A stretch of DNA of 64,000 bases, from the NCBI RefSeq assembly GCF_006715225.1, contig NZ_VFMU01000001.1, positions 3,038,001 through 3,102,000 of the forward strand, given 5' to 3'. Both the position numbers and the translations under genes were made by a program. The notes beneath the pieces are model-generated. The model had not been told where the DNA came from and did not search any database. It worked only from the letters and a program-made list of their open reading frames with translations. Source of the DNA: Arthrobacter sp. SLBN-112 (GTDB lineage Bacteria; Actinomycetota; Actinomycetes; Actinomycetales; Micrococcaceae). This document shows, one piece after another, positions 42,261 to 52,600 of this stretch (the stretch's first letter is position 1; each line of letters opens with the position of its first letter).

Positions 42261-44360
42261 ATGGAAAACAACAGCTACATGGAATGGTCAAACGGCGCCC
42301 TGCACGTGGCCCTGCGCATCGGCAGGGACAGCCCGGTCGGCGTCGCATACCTGCATCCTGCCGAAGCCCCTTCGGCACCGCTGGCATCCGGTGGTGCGCT
42401 GGTGGAAATCCTCACCGTTGAGGAGGGCAGGGCCAGAACGAGCCAGCGGTACGCTGAATCCGCCATTGGTAAACGCCTCAGGTATGTCGGGCACACAACC
42501 ACAAGAGATGGCCAATGGCACATCCTCACCGTGCTCCAGCGTGACGAGGAAACCGGATTGGAAGCAGAAGTTGTCCTTCGTGCCGCCACCGGTGCCGCGA
42601 CCGTCCAGGCCGTGACGACCCTCCGTAACAGCGGAAGAAAACCCGTCTGGCTCCAGGCCGTCTCGACACTGGCCCTCCCGCTTCTGGCCGGACACCACTC
42701 CGTGGACGCCGCCACCTTGCAACTGGCCTCGGCTACCTCGCAATGGCTGGGTGAAAACCAATGGACCCTGGAAGAATTACGCCGAAACCTGCCTGATTTG
42801 AACCTGAGCCTTCACGCGCAGGACCAACGGGGGCACCTGCTGCGCTCTTCGACCTCATCCTGGTCCACGGGGGGGCCTCTGCCTACCGCTGCCCTTGTAG
42901 ATGCCGATGCCCAGTGGTGCTGGATGTGGCAGGTCGAACACAACGGGGGATGGGCCTGGGAGCTGAGCGAGACCCGCGGCGCCCTCGGCCTCGCCCTGCT
43001 CGGTCCTACAGATGATCAACACAGCTGGCTGCATTCCCTGCAGCCCGGCGAGGAGTTCTCCACGGTGCCGGCCGCCCTGGCCATCAGCCAAAAAGGTCTG
43101 CACGGGGCGCTTGCTCAGATGACCTCACACCGCCGGGCGCTCCGCGCTCAAGCTCTCCAGGGCCGACCGCCCGTGATCTACAACGACTTCATGAACACGC
43201 TGATGGGGGACCCCAGCACCCATAGGCTCCTTCCGCTGGTCACAGCTGCCGCTGACGCCGGTGCTGACATCTTCTGCATCGATGCTGGCTGGTACGACGA
43301 CACAACCGACTGGTGGGACGCTGTGGGGGAGTGGCAACCCTCAACTGCACGGTTCCCCAACGGTCTCTCAGAGGTCACCGACGCTATCAGCTCCTCCGGC
43401 ATGGGCGTCGGGCTCTGGCTTGAACCGGAAGTGGTGGGCGTCCGAAGCCCCATGGCCGCATCTCTGCCCGAAGAGGCATTCCTTCAGCGCCGAGGCGTCC
43501 GTGTAGTAGAACACGGCCGGTACCACTTGGACTTCAGGCATCCGGCAGCGAGAGACCACCTCGATGAGACCGTGGACAGACTCGTGGAGGACTTCAACAC
43601 GGGCTATTTCAAGCTCGACTACAACATCACCGCCGGTACCGGAACTGATCTCGGCACCAGCTCCTCCGGCGACGGCCTGCTCGGACATAACCGGGCCTAC
43701 CTTGACTGGCTGGACGGCGTGAAAGCCCGCCATCCCCAGGTAATCATTGAAAACTGCGCCTCCGGCGCGATGCGCCAGGACTACGCGCTTCTGGCACGCC
43801 TTGACCTTCAGTCGACCTCCGACCAGCAGGATCCGATGCTGTACCCGCCCATCGCCGCCAACGCCTTCCTCAGCGTCCTCCCCGAGCAGGCAGCCAACTG
43901 GGCCTACCCCCAGCCCGAAATGGACGACGAGGAAATACGGTTCACCATGGCCACCGGGATGCTCGGCCGGATGTGCCTCTCGGGCTTCCTCGACAGGATG
44001 ACAACCAGCCAGCTGGCATTGGTACGCGAAGCCGTATCAGCACACAAGGAAGTACTGCCGGAGATCCAAGCCTCCACCGCGTTCTATCCGTCAGGAATAC
44101 CTCTGTGGAATGACCAGTGGTTATCCGTAGGACTCCGGGCTTCCGAAAGGGACCTGGTAACCGTCTGGCAGCGCGGTCATGCACAGAACGAACTGACCCT
44201 GCACCTACCCCGTTGGACGGGACAGGAAATCACACTTCGCTGGCTGGGATCCGGCAAAGGCTTCGAGACAAAGTGGGACCCCTCCGGGTACTTGTTCCTC
44301 TCCGCCACACCACGGAACGGACACCCTTACGCAGCGACCTTCACCGTACAAGCTGCGTAG
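42261..44360 (+). CDS. Alpha-galactosidase, GH36
   Basis: A 699-residue GH36-type alpha-galactosidase without a signal peptide, so cytoplasmic. The N-terminal beta-sandwich domain (to about 290) precedes the catalytic barrel: FCIDAGWYDDTTDWWD, GVGLWLEPEVVG, then nucleophile Asp453 in YFKLDYNITAG and acid/base Asp521 in LQSTSDQQDP, followed by the C-terminal beta domain. It removes terminal alpha-galactosyl residues from imported oligosaccharides; some relatives act on other alpha-glycosides. It starts 2 bases after the preceding stop with GAGGATGG upstream. Operon partner of the ABC importer. Confidence 0.85.
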   Translation: MENNSYMEWSNGALHVALRIGRDSPVGVAYLHPAEAPSAPLASGGALVEILTVEEGRARTSQRYAESAIGKRLRYVGHTTTRDGQWHILTVLQRDEETGLEAEVVLRAATGAATVQAVTTLRNSGRKPVWLQAVSTLALPLLAGHHSVDAATLQLASATSQWLGENQWTLEELRRNLPDLNLSLHAQDQRGHLLRSSTSSWSTGGPLPTAALVDADAQWCWMWQVEHNGGWAWELSETRGALGLALLGPTDDQHSWLHSLQPGEEFSTVPAALAISQKGLHGALAQMTSHRRALRAQALQGRPPVIYNDFMNTLMGDPSTHRLLPLVTAAADAGADIFCIDAGWYDDTTDWWDAVGEWQPSTARFPNGLSEVTDAISSSGMGVGLWLEPEVVGVRSPMAASLPEEAFLQRRGVRVVEHGRYHLDFRHPAARDHLDETVDRLVEDFNTGYFKLDYNITAGTGTDLGTSSSGDGLLGHNRAYLDWLDGVKARHPQVIIENCASGAMRQDYALLARLDLQSTSDQQDPMLYPPIAANAFLSVLPEQAANWAYPQPEMDDEEIRFTMATGMLGRMCLSGFLDRMTTSQLALVREAVSAHKEVLPEIQASTAFYPSGIPLWNDQWLSVGLRASERDLVTVWQRGHAQNELTLHLPRWTGQEITLRWLGSGKGFETKWDPSGYLFLSATPRNGHPYAATFTVQAA

Positions 44361-44457
44361 GGCACGACTGAACGGGTGAAACCCAATAGTTGACGACTCC
44401 CTCCCACCGCTGATATGTCCGAGCCATTTGCGGTTCCTGGTTCCGAGAGAAGAAGCC

Positions 44458-45713
44458 ATGTACAAACTGAACAACCCGATCAGGGATTACGCCTGGGGTT
44501 CCACGACACTCATCGCTGACTACCTTGGCCGCACACCCTCAGGTGCCCCTGAGGCGGAGATGTGGATCGGCGCCCATCCAGGAGCGCCGTCAGTGGCAGT
44601 CCTGGACACCGGCCGCGAACGCCTGAATGAGTTGATTGGTGCTGATCCGGAAGGCCTGCTGGGGCCGGACAGCCACGCCGCCTTCGGGAGCACACTGCCG
44701 TTCCTGATGAAGGTGCTGGCTGCTGACTCTCCACTGTCACTTCAGGTACACCCGACACGGGAACAGGCCGTGTCCGGCTTCGCAGCCGAAGATGCTCTCG
44801 GCGTCCCGAAAGATGCCCAGGCACGCAACTACAAGGACCCTAACCACAAGCCCGAGATGATTCTGGCCCTCACGGACTTCGAGGCTTTGTGCGGGTTTCG
44901 CCCTGCAACTGAGACCAAAGCGATTTTCGACGCGCTCGTGACCTCTTTCAGGGAGACAGGGGCCGGAATCCCCGAGGTCCTGCAACAGGCCAGCTCCACT
45001 CTTGCCGGCGCCGACGACCCAACTGTTATCCGGCAAACCTTCGCCGGACTGATCAGGGGCGGCGATGAAGTCTCCCGTGCCGTTGACGCCGTGGCGGCGC
45101 TGCTGGGCTCGACGATCCCCGAAGGTCCCCATACCGCCGCTTTGAAAACCGCACTGGAGCTCGGCGAAGCGTATCCAGGGGACCCTGGGGTTTTGATATC
45201 CCTGATGCTGAACAGGGTTTCCCTTCGTCCCAACGAGGCCGTGTACCTGCCTGCCGGGAACATTCACGCCTATCTGCACGGTTTGGGCATCGAAGTCATG
45301 GCTTCCTCCGATAACGTGCTGCGCGGCGGACTCACCGCCAAGCACATTGACGTTGAAGAACTGTTGAGAACAGTTGACTTCACGCCCCTGCCCGTTCCAA
45401 GACTTGCCGCCACGTCTCCCGCAGGAGGCCACCTGATCTGGCAACCTCTCCCTTCGAGGAGTTCCAATTGCAGCGGATCGAGCTGGAACCCGGAGCCCCG
45501 AACATGGAGCTTCCGGCTCGTGTTCCAGTGCTTGTCTTGGCGGCCTCCGGCAGTGGCGTGGTTGACACCGGACTGCAGACATTGGAACTGGGGAAAGGCA
45601 ACACTGCTTTTGCCGGAGCCAATGAAAACCCTGTGACGTTGCGGGCAGGCACCACGGAGCCGCTGGTCGCCATTGTCGCCACCACGGGGGTCCAAGAACC
45701 CAGGCCACGTTGA
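44458..45713 (+). pseudogene. manA: Mannose-6-phosphate isomerase, class I, frameshifted near the C-terminus
   Basis: Type I phosphomannose isomerase, which interconverts mannose-6-phosphate and fructose-6-phosphate using zinc. Visible metal ligands and signatures are LSLQVHPTREQA, DPNHKPEMILAL and YLPAGNIHAYLHG, then NVLRGGLTAKH. After GGHLIWQPL the frame departs from the family. One frame away it continues PFEEFQLQRIELEPGAPN to a stop at 45713, where a normal C-terminus ends. A single lost base, most likely in the CCCTT run at 45449-45454, explains this. Without repair the product has about 70 wrong C-terminal residues and stops at 45636. Sequencing error or recent inactivation are both possible. 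Confidence 0.85.
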
Positions 45714-45764
45714 CGACTTGGCTTACCTTTTGACCGTTTCCTTTACGACCACGTCAGGCGCGAT

Positions 45765-46718
45765 ATGACCAACTCAACAAACTCCGTGTTCACAGCCGAG
45801 GGGATCCATACGGCCAGTGGCGCAACGGGAGCCTTGATCGGTTTGGATATTGGTGGGACCAAGACCCACGGCGTACGGTTCGAAAATGGCGTGCCTGTCG
45901 CTGACAGTATCGCCGGCAGTGCCAACGTCCAGAACGTCAGCCGGGAAGGTGCCCACGCCCACCTCGCAGAGCTTTTCGCGGATATTGGCTACGGAAACGT
46001 TGTACAGGTATACGCCGGCGCCGGAGGAATCGACACGGAAGCCGATGCCGAAGCCCTAAAAGCTCTCATTGCCCCTTTCGCACCGAAAGCCCTGACCACC
46101 GTCGTCCACGACTCGCGGCTGCTGTTGGCAGCAGGCCGAGTCAGCAGCGGAGTCGCCGTCATCGCCGGGACGGGGTCGGCGGCCTGGGGACGCAATCCGC
46201 GCGGAGTCGAGGCACGGGCAGGGGGCTGGGGATACCTGCTGGGAGACGAAGGAAGCGGATACTGGCTCGGCCGGGAAGCCGTCCGCCACAGCCTGCGCAG
46301 AATGAACCAAGGCTACGAAGCGGACGCCCTCACCCGGAATCTCCTCCGCGCATGCGATCTGGATCATCCGAATCAACTGATGGCGCTGTTCCATTCGGCG
46401 GGCACAGGACGCCGGTACTGGGCGCAGCAGGCACGTCTGGTAGTAGAGGCCGCCGACGCTGGACACCTTCCCAGTCAGAAGATGCTTGACCGTGCCGGGC
46501 AGGATCTCGCTGATATGACAGCGCAGACACTGTCTCAATTGGGCATCGCGGGACCCGTCGTCCTGGGAGGAGGGCTCGGCATGCACGTACTGCGGCTTCA
46601 ATCAGCCTTCCGTGAAGCCTTGGCCAAAGACGGAATAACTGATGTCCGCCCGGTCACCCAAGACCCCGTCTACGGTGTCACCCAGCTCGCCGCGGAACAG
46701 CTGGCGCGACCGGCCTAG
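45765..46718 (+). CDS. BadF/BadG-type sugar kinase, N-acetylglucosamine kinase-like
   Basis: A 317-residue ASKHA-fold kinase of the BadF/BadG/BcrA/BcrD family. The N-terminal phosphate-binding loop is IGLDIGGTKTHGVRF, the second is VIAGTGSAAWGRN, with YLLGDEGSGYWLGREAVRHS and the adenosine-side LGGGLGMHV later. Stand-alone members are mostly N-acetylglucosamine/glucosamine kinases of soil actinobacteria. Here it may phosphorylate the sugar released by GH36/GH127. It begins 51 bases after manA. Confidence 0.8.
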   Translation: MTNSTNSVFTAEGIHTASGATGALIGLDIGGTKTHGVRFENGVPVADSIAGSANVQNVSREGAHAHLAELFADIGYGNVVQVYAGAGGIDTEADAEALKALIAPFAPKALTTVVHDSRLLLAAGRVSSGVAVIAGTGSAAWGRNPRGVEARAGGWGYLLGDEGSGYWLGREAVRHSLRRMNQGYEADALTRNLLRACDLDHPNQLMALFHSAGTGRRYWAQQARLVVEAADAGHLPSQKMLDRAGQDLADMTAQTLSQLGIAGPVVLGGGLGMHVLRLQSAFREALAKDGITDVRPVTQDPVYGVTQLAAEQLARPA

Positions 46719-46794
46719 CCATACCGAAGTTTCTCTCTCCTCAAATATTGTCGAAAATCCCGCCCGCCGCCTTGCGGCGGCATATGGAGGCCCC

Positions 46795-48723
46795 ATGAAA
46801 TCCGTTTACGTCCCCGCAGCAAAAACTCTCCCAGTCGCCCCCTCGAGAGGTGCTCTTTCGCCACTGCCCCTGCCGGCTGTATCGCTGTCGGGAGGCTTCT
46901 GGGGGGAACGCCAGGAACTAAACCGCGCCGCCATCATTCCCCATGCCGTCTCCTGGGTCACCCGGCTTGACTGGTTGGGCAACCTTGAGAAGGCTGCCGG
47001 AAAGGACAAGTACGAGCACCGAGGACGGGAATTCGCCGACTCGGAAATCTACAAGCTGATCGAAGCCATGTCTTGGGAACACGCCCGCTCCGGCGAAACG
47101 GAACTCAGTGAGGTCATGGAAGCCTTCATCGACGAGTTGGCTGCAGCCCAGGAGCCGGACGGCTACCTGCACACGCTGTTTGGCCGGCCCTGGCAGCAGC
47201 CCCGCTACTCCGATTTCAAGTGGGGCCATGAGCTGTACTGTTTCGGCCACCTGATCCAGGCTGCAGTAGCCAACCACCGCGCCACCGGGGCGGTAAAGCT
47301 CCTGGACGTTGCCCGAAAACTTGCTGACCACGTCTGCATCATGTTCGGGCCAGGCGGGCTGGATAAAGTATGCGGGCACGCCGAGATCGAGGTAGCCCTT
47401 GTGGAGCTGTACCGGGTCACCGACGAACGGCGCTACCTGGACCAGGCCAGGACCTTCATCGAGCGCAGAGGCACCGGAACGCTGCCCCTCTTTGAATTCG
47501 GCCAGGCCTACTGGCAGGACGACATGCCCGTCCGCGCGGCCACGGTCCTGCGCGGCCATGCCGTTCGCGCCCTGTACCTTGCCGCCGGCGCCGTCGACGT
47601 TGCGGTTGAAACCAACGACACCGAACTCCTCGATGCCCTGAAGCTCCAATGGCGAAACACCGTCGCCCGCCGCACCTACATCACCGGCGGAATGGGCTCA
47701 CATCACATGGACGAAGCCTACGGCGAAGACTTCGTGCTCCCGCCGGATCGATCGTACTGTGAAACATGCGCCGGAGTCGCTTCCAACATGTTCAGCTGGC
47801 GCCTGCTGCTGGCCACGGGGGACCCACAATACGCGGACCTGATCGAGCGGACGCTCTACAACATTGTGGCCACATCGCCCTCCGCCGACGGAAAGTCCTT
47901 TTTCTACGCCAACACCCTGCATGAGCGCACCACCGCCGGGGAGGCGCCACTGAACGAAGACGGCGTCTGCATCCGGGGAGGCTCCAGCGGCCGTGAGGCG
48001 TGGTTCGAAGTGTCCTGCTGCCCGCCCAACGTCGCCCGGACCCTGGCAAGCCTCAGCTCCTATGTAGCAACCACGGACGCAGACGGAGTACAGATTCACC
48101 AGTATGCGGCTGGACGCATCCGCGCCGAACTGGCCACCGGCGCCCTGATCCTGGACGTCGAAACCGACTACCCAGCCACAGGACGGATCAAGCTGACCGT
48201 GGCCGAAGCGCCCGGTACGCCCGTCAGCATCAGTCTGCGGGTCCCCGCCTGGGCCACCGGCGCGACGCTGAATGCCGGCGAAGGGGCGAGGCCTGCCGGC
48301 CCCGGAACAACCACACACACCGAGGCTTTCCGGCCCGGCCAGGAAATTATCCTCGAGTTTCCCATGACCCCAAGATTCTCCTGGCCCGATGACCGCATTG
48401 ACGCTGTCCGCGGCTGCGTTGCCGTCGAGCGCGGCCCCGAAGTCTTCGCCCTGGAATCCGTTGACCTCCCGGCCGGGTGGGAGCTCTCCGACGCCCACAT
48501 AGACACAGCGGCCGGCCTCCGCGAGAAGGATGGCACCGTCACCGTACAGCTGGTCGGACTGAACCGAGGACCGACCGGGCCCGCCTGGCCCTTCACAAAC
48601 AAAAATGACACGGTGACCGCCGACAGGGCCCAAGCGGCGCTGGTCCCTTACCACTCCTGGGCCGAACGCGGCAGCTCGACCATGAGGATCTGGATTCCGG
48701 TCCGTACCCCGCACCTCCCGTAG
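46795..48723 (+). CDS. Beta-L-arabinofuranosidase-family glycoside hydrolase, GH127
   Basis: A 642-residue GH127 (DUF1680) protein without a signal peptide. Against the known Bifidobacterium enzyme HypBA1 the zinc-thiolate active site can be placed: Glu323 and Cys325 in SYCETCAGVAS, and Cys408/Cys409 in EVSCCPPNVA, with Cys408 as nucleophile and Glu307 (in DEAYGEDF) 16 residues before Glu323 as acid/base, exactly the spacing in HypBA1. It releases beta-L-arabinofuranose or a related deoxy sugar from side chains. ATG at 46795 has GGAGG 5 bases upstream. The C-terminal beta domains (about 430-640) look complete. Confidence 0.85.
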   Translation: MKSVYVPAAKTLPVAPSRGALSPLPLPAVSLSGGFWGERQELNRAAIIPHAVSWVTRLDWLGNLEKAAGKDKYEHRGREFADSEIYKLIEAMSWEHARSGETELSEVMEAFIDELAAAQEPDGYLHTLFGRPWQQPRYSDFKWGHELYCFGHLIQAAVANHRATGAVKLLDVARKLADHVCIMFGPGGLDKVCGHAEIEVALVELYRVTDERRYLDQARTFIERRGTGTLPLFEFGQAYWQDDMPVRAATVLRGHAVRALYLAAGAVDVAVETNDTELLDALKLQWRNTVARRTYITGGMGSHHMDEAYGEDFVLPPDRSYCETCAGVASNMFSWRLLLATGDPQYADLIERTLYNIVATSPSADGKSFFYANTLHERTTAGEAPLNEDGVCIRGGSSGREAWFEVSCCPPNVARTLASLSSYVATTDADGVQIHQYAAGRIRAELATGALILDVETDYPATGRIKLTVAEAPGTPVSISLRVPAWATGATLNAGEGARPAGPGTTTHTEAFRPGQEIILEFPMTPRFSWPDDRIDAVRGCVAVERGPEVFALESVDLPAGWELSDAHIDTAAGLREKDGTVTVQLVGLNRGPTGPAWPFTNKNDTVTADRAQAALVPYHSWAERGSSTMRIWIPVRTPHLP

Positions 48724-48741
48724 CACTTCAAAGCCCCGGTT

Positions 48742-49437
48742 GTGACTTGCATCGTCGCCGCAACGAACGGGCACCGGTCCGGACTACCGTCTCAGCCCGT
48801 GCCCTGTCAGGCCCTGCCCAGCGGGACATGGTCCCGTTTCTTCGGGGTCGACTCCGGCGGCCGGCTGGTCCTGCGCACCCGCACCCTGGACACCCGCGAG
48901 GATTTCGGCGCAGGCAACCCGGGTGACGATGCCGGTGGAGGCCAGACCCGCAGCCCGTACCTGCGGGACCTCAGCCAGGTGGACATCGGAGACCGGCCTT
49001 GGTTGCGCCTGCAGCGTGACGCCAGAAGCCACCTCAGCACGGCTCTGGTTTCCGCTGACGGCAGGGCATGGCAGTCGGTGGCGCGGGATATCGTCCCATT
49101 GCCGGAGACCGTGCACGCCGGTGTCTGCACCACCGGCGCCTGCGCCTTTGAGGACGTCGACGCGAAAAGTCTGGACCCGGATATTCCAATGCTGTCGATT
49201 CGCTATCAGGGGGCACGCGCGGAACTCGCCCGCACCAAACCGAGGACCGTGACCGTTTTCGACGTCCTTGACGTCAGCGAAGATGCCGACGGTGTCGTCG
49301 TCGCGGAGGACCTCTTTCAAACCAGGTTTACGTTGCCCGAACCATCCGGCGACCGGACGTACAAGGTGGTGGGCAAGCGCCCCGACGGCGGCACGGTCAG
49401 CAGCGCCGAAATCGATGTGGAAATCCCGGCGGCATAG
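48742..49437 (+). CDS. LamG-like beta-sandwich protein, possibly a truncated gene
   Basis: A 231-residue protein with no signal peptide. The middle (about 85-135) reads RPWLRLQRDARSHLSTALVS, DGRAWQSVARDIVPLP and VHAGVCTTGACAFEDVDA, the strand pattern of LamG/DUF1349-type concanavalin-like modules attached to glycoside hydrolases. The C-terminal part (VTVFDVLDVSEDADG, FTLPEPSGDRTYKVVGK) resembles a small Ig-like domain. The GTG start is weakly supported, and the protein begins inside what looks like a domain, so it may be the remaining C-terminal part of a longer enzyme. It is the last gene of the plus-strand operon. Confidence 0.5.
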   Translation: MTCIVAATNGHRSGLPSQPVPCQALPSGTWSRFFGVDSGGRLVLRTRTLDTREDFGAGNPGDDAGGGQTRSPYLRDLSQVDIGDRPWLRLQRDARSHLSTALVSADGRAWQSVARDIVPLPETVHAGVCTTGACAFEDVDAKSLDPDIPMLSIRYQGARAELARTKPRTVTVFDVLDVSEDADGVVVAEDLFQTRFTLPEPSGDRTYKVVGKRPDGGTVSSAEIDVEIPAA

Positions 49438-49507
49438 TCCGGCCGAAGGGAAGCGGTCAGCCAACTGGCGACCTGACCGGGCTGGCCCTGGTTTGCCGCC
49501 GGGCGCC

Positions 49508-49557
49508 GGAAGGGCCGGTGGTGATGGCGCGTATAGCCATTGCCACCGGCCCTTTCC
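49508..49557. terminator. Strong hairpin after the glycosidase operon
   Basis: Arms GGAAGGGCCGGTGG...GATGG and CCATTGCCACCGGCCCTTTCC around CGCGTATAG. Located between the convergent LamG-like and lyase genes. Confidence 0.65.
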
Positions 49558-49586
49558 ATGCCCTGAATGCCGGGTGCCATCATGCA

Positions 49587-49624
49587 GACGGCTGAGACGG
49601 ACCGGCAGGCCCGCCTCAGCCGTC
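49587..49624. terminator. Hairpin after the lyase gene
   Basis: Perfect 10-base arms GACGGCTGAG and CTCAGCCGTC with an 18-base GC-rich loop, 20 bases beyond the lyase stop codon on the minus strand. Confidence 0.6.
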
Positions 49625-49643
49625 ATGGGACCGAGCGTTCCTT

Positions 49644-52600
49644 TTACGGGGTCTTCATGAGCACCAGCGCCTGATGGGCGCTTACGCTGACGCTGGCCCC
49701 ATTGACCGACCCATTCCCGGAGGGCGTCGCAGCACTCCACGAACCGGCCAGGCCGAGGTCAGTCTCCGCAGGGGCATCACCGCTGTTGAGGACGATCATT
49801 GCTCGCTCTCCGCTGGCGGTGACGAGCTCGAAGGCCTTCAGGGAAGTCGACCCTGTGGCGTGCTCGATGGTTTCAAGCGGCTTCGCATCCTTGGCCCTGG
49901 GCTGGAGCAAAACCGTGTGGTCTGTTCCGGCAGGTTGGCCAAGCTGCAGCCACTGCTGGTTCTCCTGCGGCCAATCACCGGAGACCCTGCCCTTGTCCAG
50001 GGCAATTGAGGGTTGTGCCGATCCGAGGAGGTGTACATCCAGGTCCACTCCCTGATAGCCGTGGGCTACGAGCAGCCCGGGCGTCTGGTCCATTGAGGTG
50101 GTCAAGGTATGAAGGTTGAACCTGCTGGGGTTGGTTGATTTGATGCGGTCCCAGACAAGGTAGGCGTTAAATCCGCCCTTGAGCTGGATCATGTTGCGCT
50201 GGTAATCGGTAGCGCCCGGCGTGGCCCCGCCGGTCTGAACCAGGTCGAGTTTTTCGGAATAGTAGCGGACGGGCGTCTGCACGAAGGGGGCTGTGCCCTG
50301 CCAGGAGCCGTCGGACTGGAATTGGACGACGTTGTGAGCCGCGGCGCTGTTAAACCAGACGTTGTCACCGTTGAAGTAGCCTCCTGTTCCGGAGTCAAGC
50401 GCCAACGGAACAGACTTCCCCCAGAGCGAGAATCCGGAGCGGTCGTCGTGATTATGGCCCAGGGTGCGGGGTGTGTCAGACATGATGAGGTAGTTCTCGT
50501 CGGGGGTGCCAACTTTGTTCCGCAGGATGTCATAGCCAACGCTGGTCACTGCTGATGAGGTCAGGCCAGGGTCCTTGGCAGGCAGCGCAGGGTCAGTGTT
50601 CAGAAGCGGTGGAAGCGTCCAGGGATTCGCCCCGGTATCCGTGATCGGAGAACCTGCCCGCTGCCAGGTCCATTCCATTTCCCCGGAAAGTGCCGGGTCG
50701 GAGTCCTTGTAGAGAGCGGCATTCCATCCCAGGATCCGGTAGGGCTTTTCGTTGTAGTCGGCATCGCCGATGGCCGGCATCAGGACCGTTCCGGGCGCTT
50801 TGGTGTTCGTTGAATCCACTGGTGTTTGAATGTCCACCAGGAACGTGAACATTTTCTTCAGCTTGGGGTCGTTGACCAGGTCCGCGCCGCCTGCCCGTTT
50901 GAGGGCTTGAACGAACGGGACGAGCCGCACGAGGGGAGCCGCGTGATACCGCACGGTCTCGGGGAACGCGCCGTCGTCGCCGACGACGTTCTGAAGGGTC
51001 CATTCCACTTCACCTTGAGCGTGGGCTCTGTAGGTTTCAGCGGAGGTTAGGTTGGGCAGCGCCATGCTGACCAGCCCGACACCGATAGCCCTGTCGAGGT
51101 TCCAGTTGGAAATCCGTCCGGCCTCGGTTGAGCGGTCGTAGTAGGTTTGATTCATTTGGGTGTCCTGCATCCAGCCGAGGCGGTCCGTGAGCCAGGCGCG
51201 GTCGGTGTCACCCATCGACTTGGAGTTCATGACGAGGTCAAGTGCCTGGGCGAATCCGCCCATGGCCCGGCCGAAGTGCACCGCGCCGTAGCCGTCTTCA
51301 CCGTTAGGCTTTCCACCAGTGCTGAGGGCGTAGTCCATGCCCCAGATTGATTCACCGATGAGGTATTTCAGACCCAGGATTGCCTTCTGCGCGGCGGTCT
51401 CGTCTCCGGTTACGAGGTAAACGTTGGCGTTGGCTTGGGTGGCTTCAAACAGCGGGGAGTCCCAACGGGTGTGCGTGTCCCAGTTATAGGCAGGCGTCTT
51501 GAATGCCGCTCCAACCGGCGCCCCGGCGTCGTTCGTGAAACTGACGGTCCAGGTGAGGCCGGTGCCTTCGATCAGGCCCCGCTGGCTGATGGTTGCTCCG
51601 AGTGAGTAGCGTGCACCTGCCGTTGCGGGCAGGTCCTGATTCAAAACGATGGTTGCCTTGTCTGATGGTGCAGCCCCTGCATACCTCAGGGAAACGGTAT
51701 CGGCTGCCGCCCATTCCGTGGAGGTGGCTACAGCGGCGCCGGGAGTGGCCGAGGTGACCGACCATGGGCTCGCCGGGGTTCCAAAAGCCTCAAAACTGTT
51801 GTCGGAAATGGTCACCGGCTGGCCGTTGGCCAGCGAGGTAAGTGTCAGCGCATCCGCCATTGTTGACCCTTTGCCGGCCAGCTCGGCTGTGAGGCGCATC
51901 TTGGTGGCACCGGTCGGTACCGTATAAATGTTGCTTTGCGCGCGGTAGGGGTTGGCCAGGTAAGTGGGGTCCTTAAGCTGTTCAACGCTCCACTTCTTGG
52001 ACAGTGCGAGTTGCCTTTGATATTCGTCACCGACAACTCCTGTCTTCACCCTCTCTCGGAGCGCCGCCACATCGGAGCTGCCGAGCAACAGCGATGGCCG
52101 GGATGTGACCGCCTTCGCTGCAGGGTCGATCACCGTGCTTCGGACCAGCGACAAATCATCGAACCAGGCCTGGCCCCGACCCTTCAGGCGGACAAACGCC
52201 TGCGCCTCCGTTGCGGCCGCGGGAGGGAAGGCCTGGAGACCCGCGGCATGCCAGTCAGTCGTGCCCTGAACACTGTCCACGACTTGTTCGCTGAGGGTCT
52301 TCCCATTTGCATCCAGGTATTTCACGCCAGCGGTGGCAGTGCCGCCGTCCAGGGCTGCCTTGATCATCGCCGAGAAATCGTAGCCGGCGAGGCGTTCCAC
52401 GGGGAAGGCGGCAGACTCCAACACTGACTGATCGCCGTCGGACTTGTTGGCCAACGTCAGTGAATTCTCCCCGCTCTTGGCCGTTGCCGTGTCGACACCG
52501 GCGGTGTTACCAGCCGCCACACCAGGCAATGTCACCTGCCGAGCGATGGAAACATCATCAAACCAGGCTGTTCCACCGTTGTAGAGCCGGTAGTCGATGC

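Noticed and set aside
47698..48774. Minus-strand open frame of about 358 codons opposite GH127
   Set aside because: GH127 shows all five catalytic/zinc residues in frame; the opposite frame is Gly/Arg-rich and motif-free.
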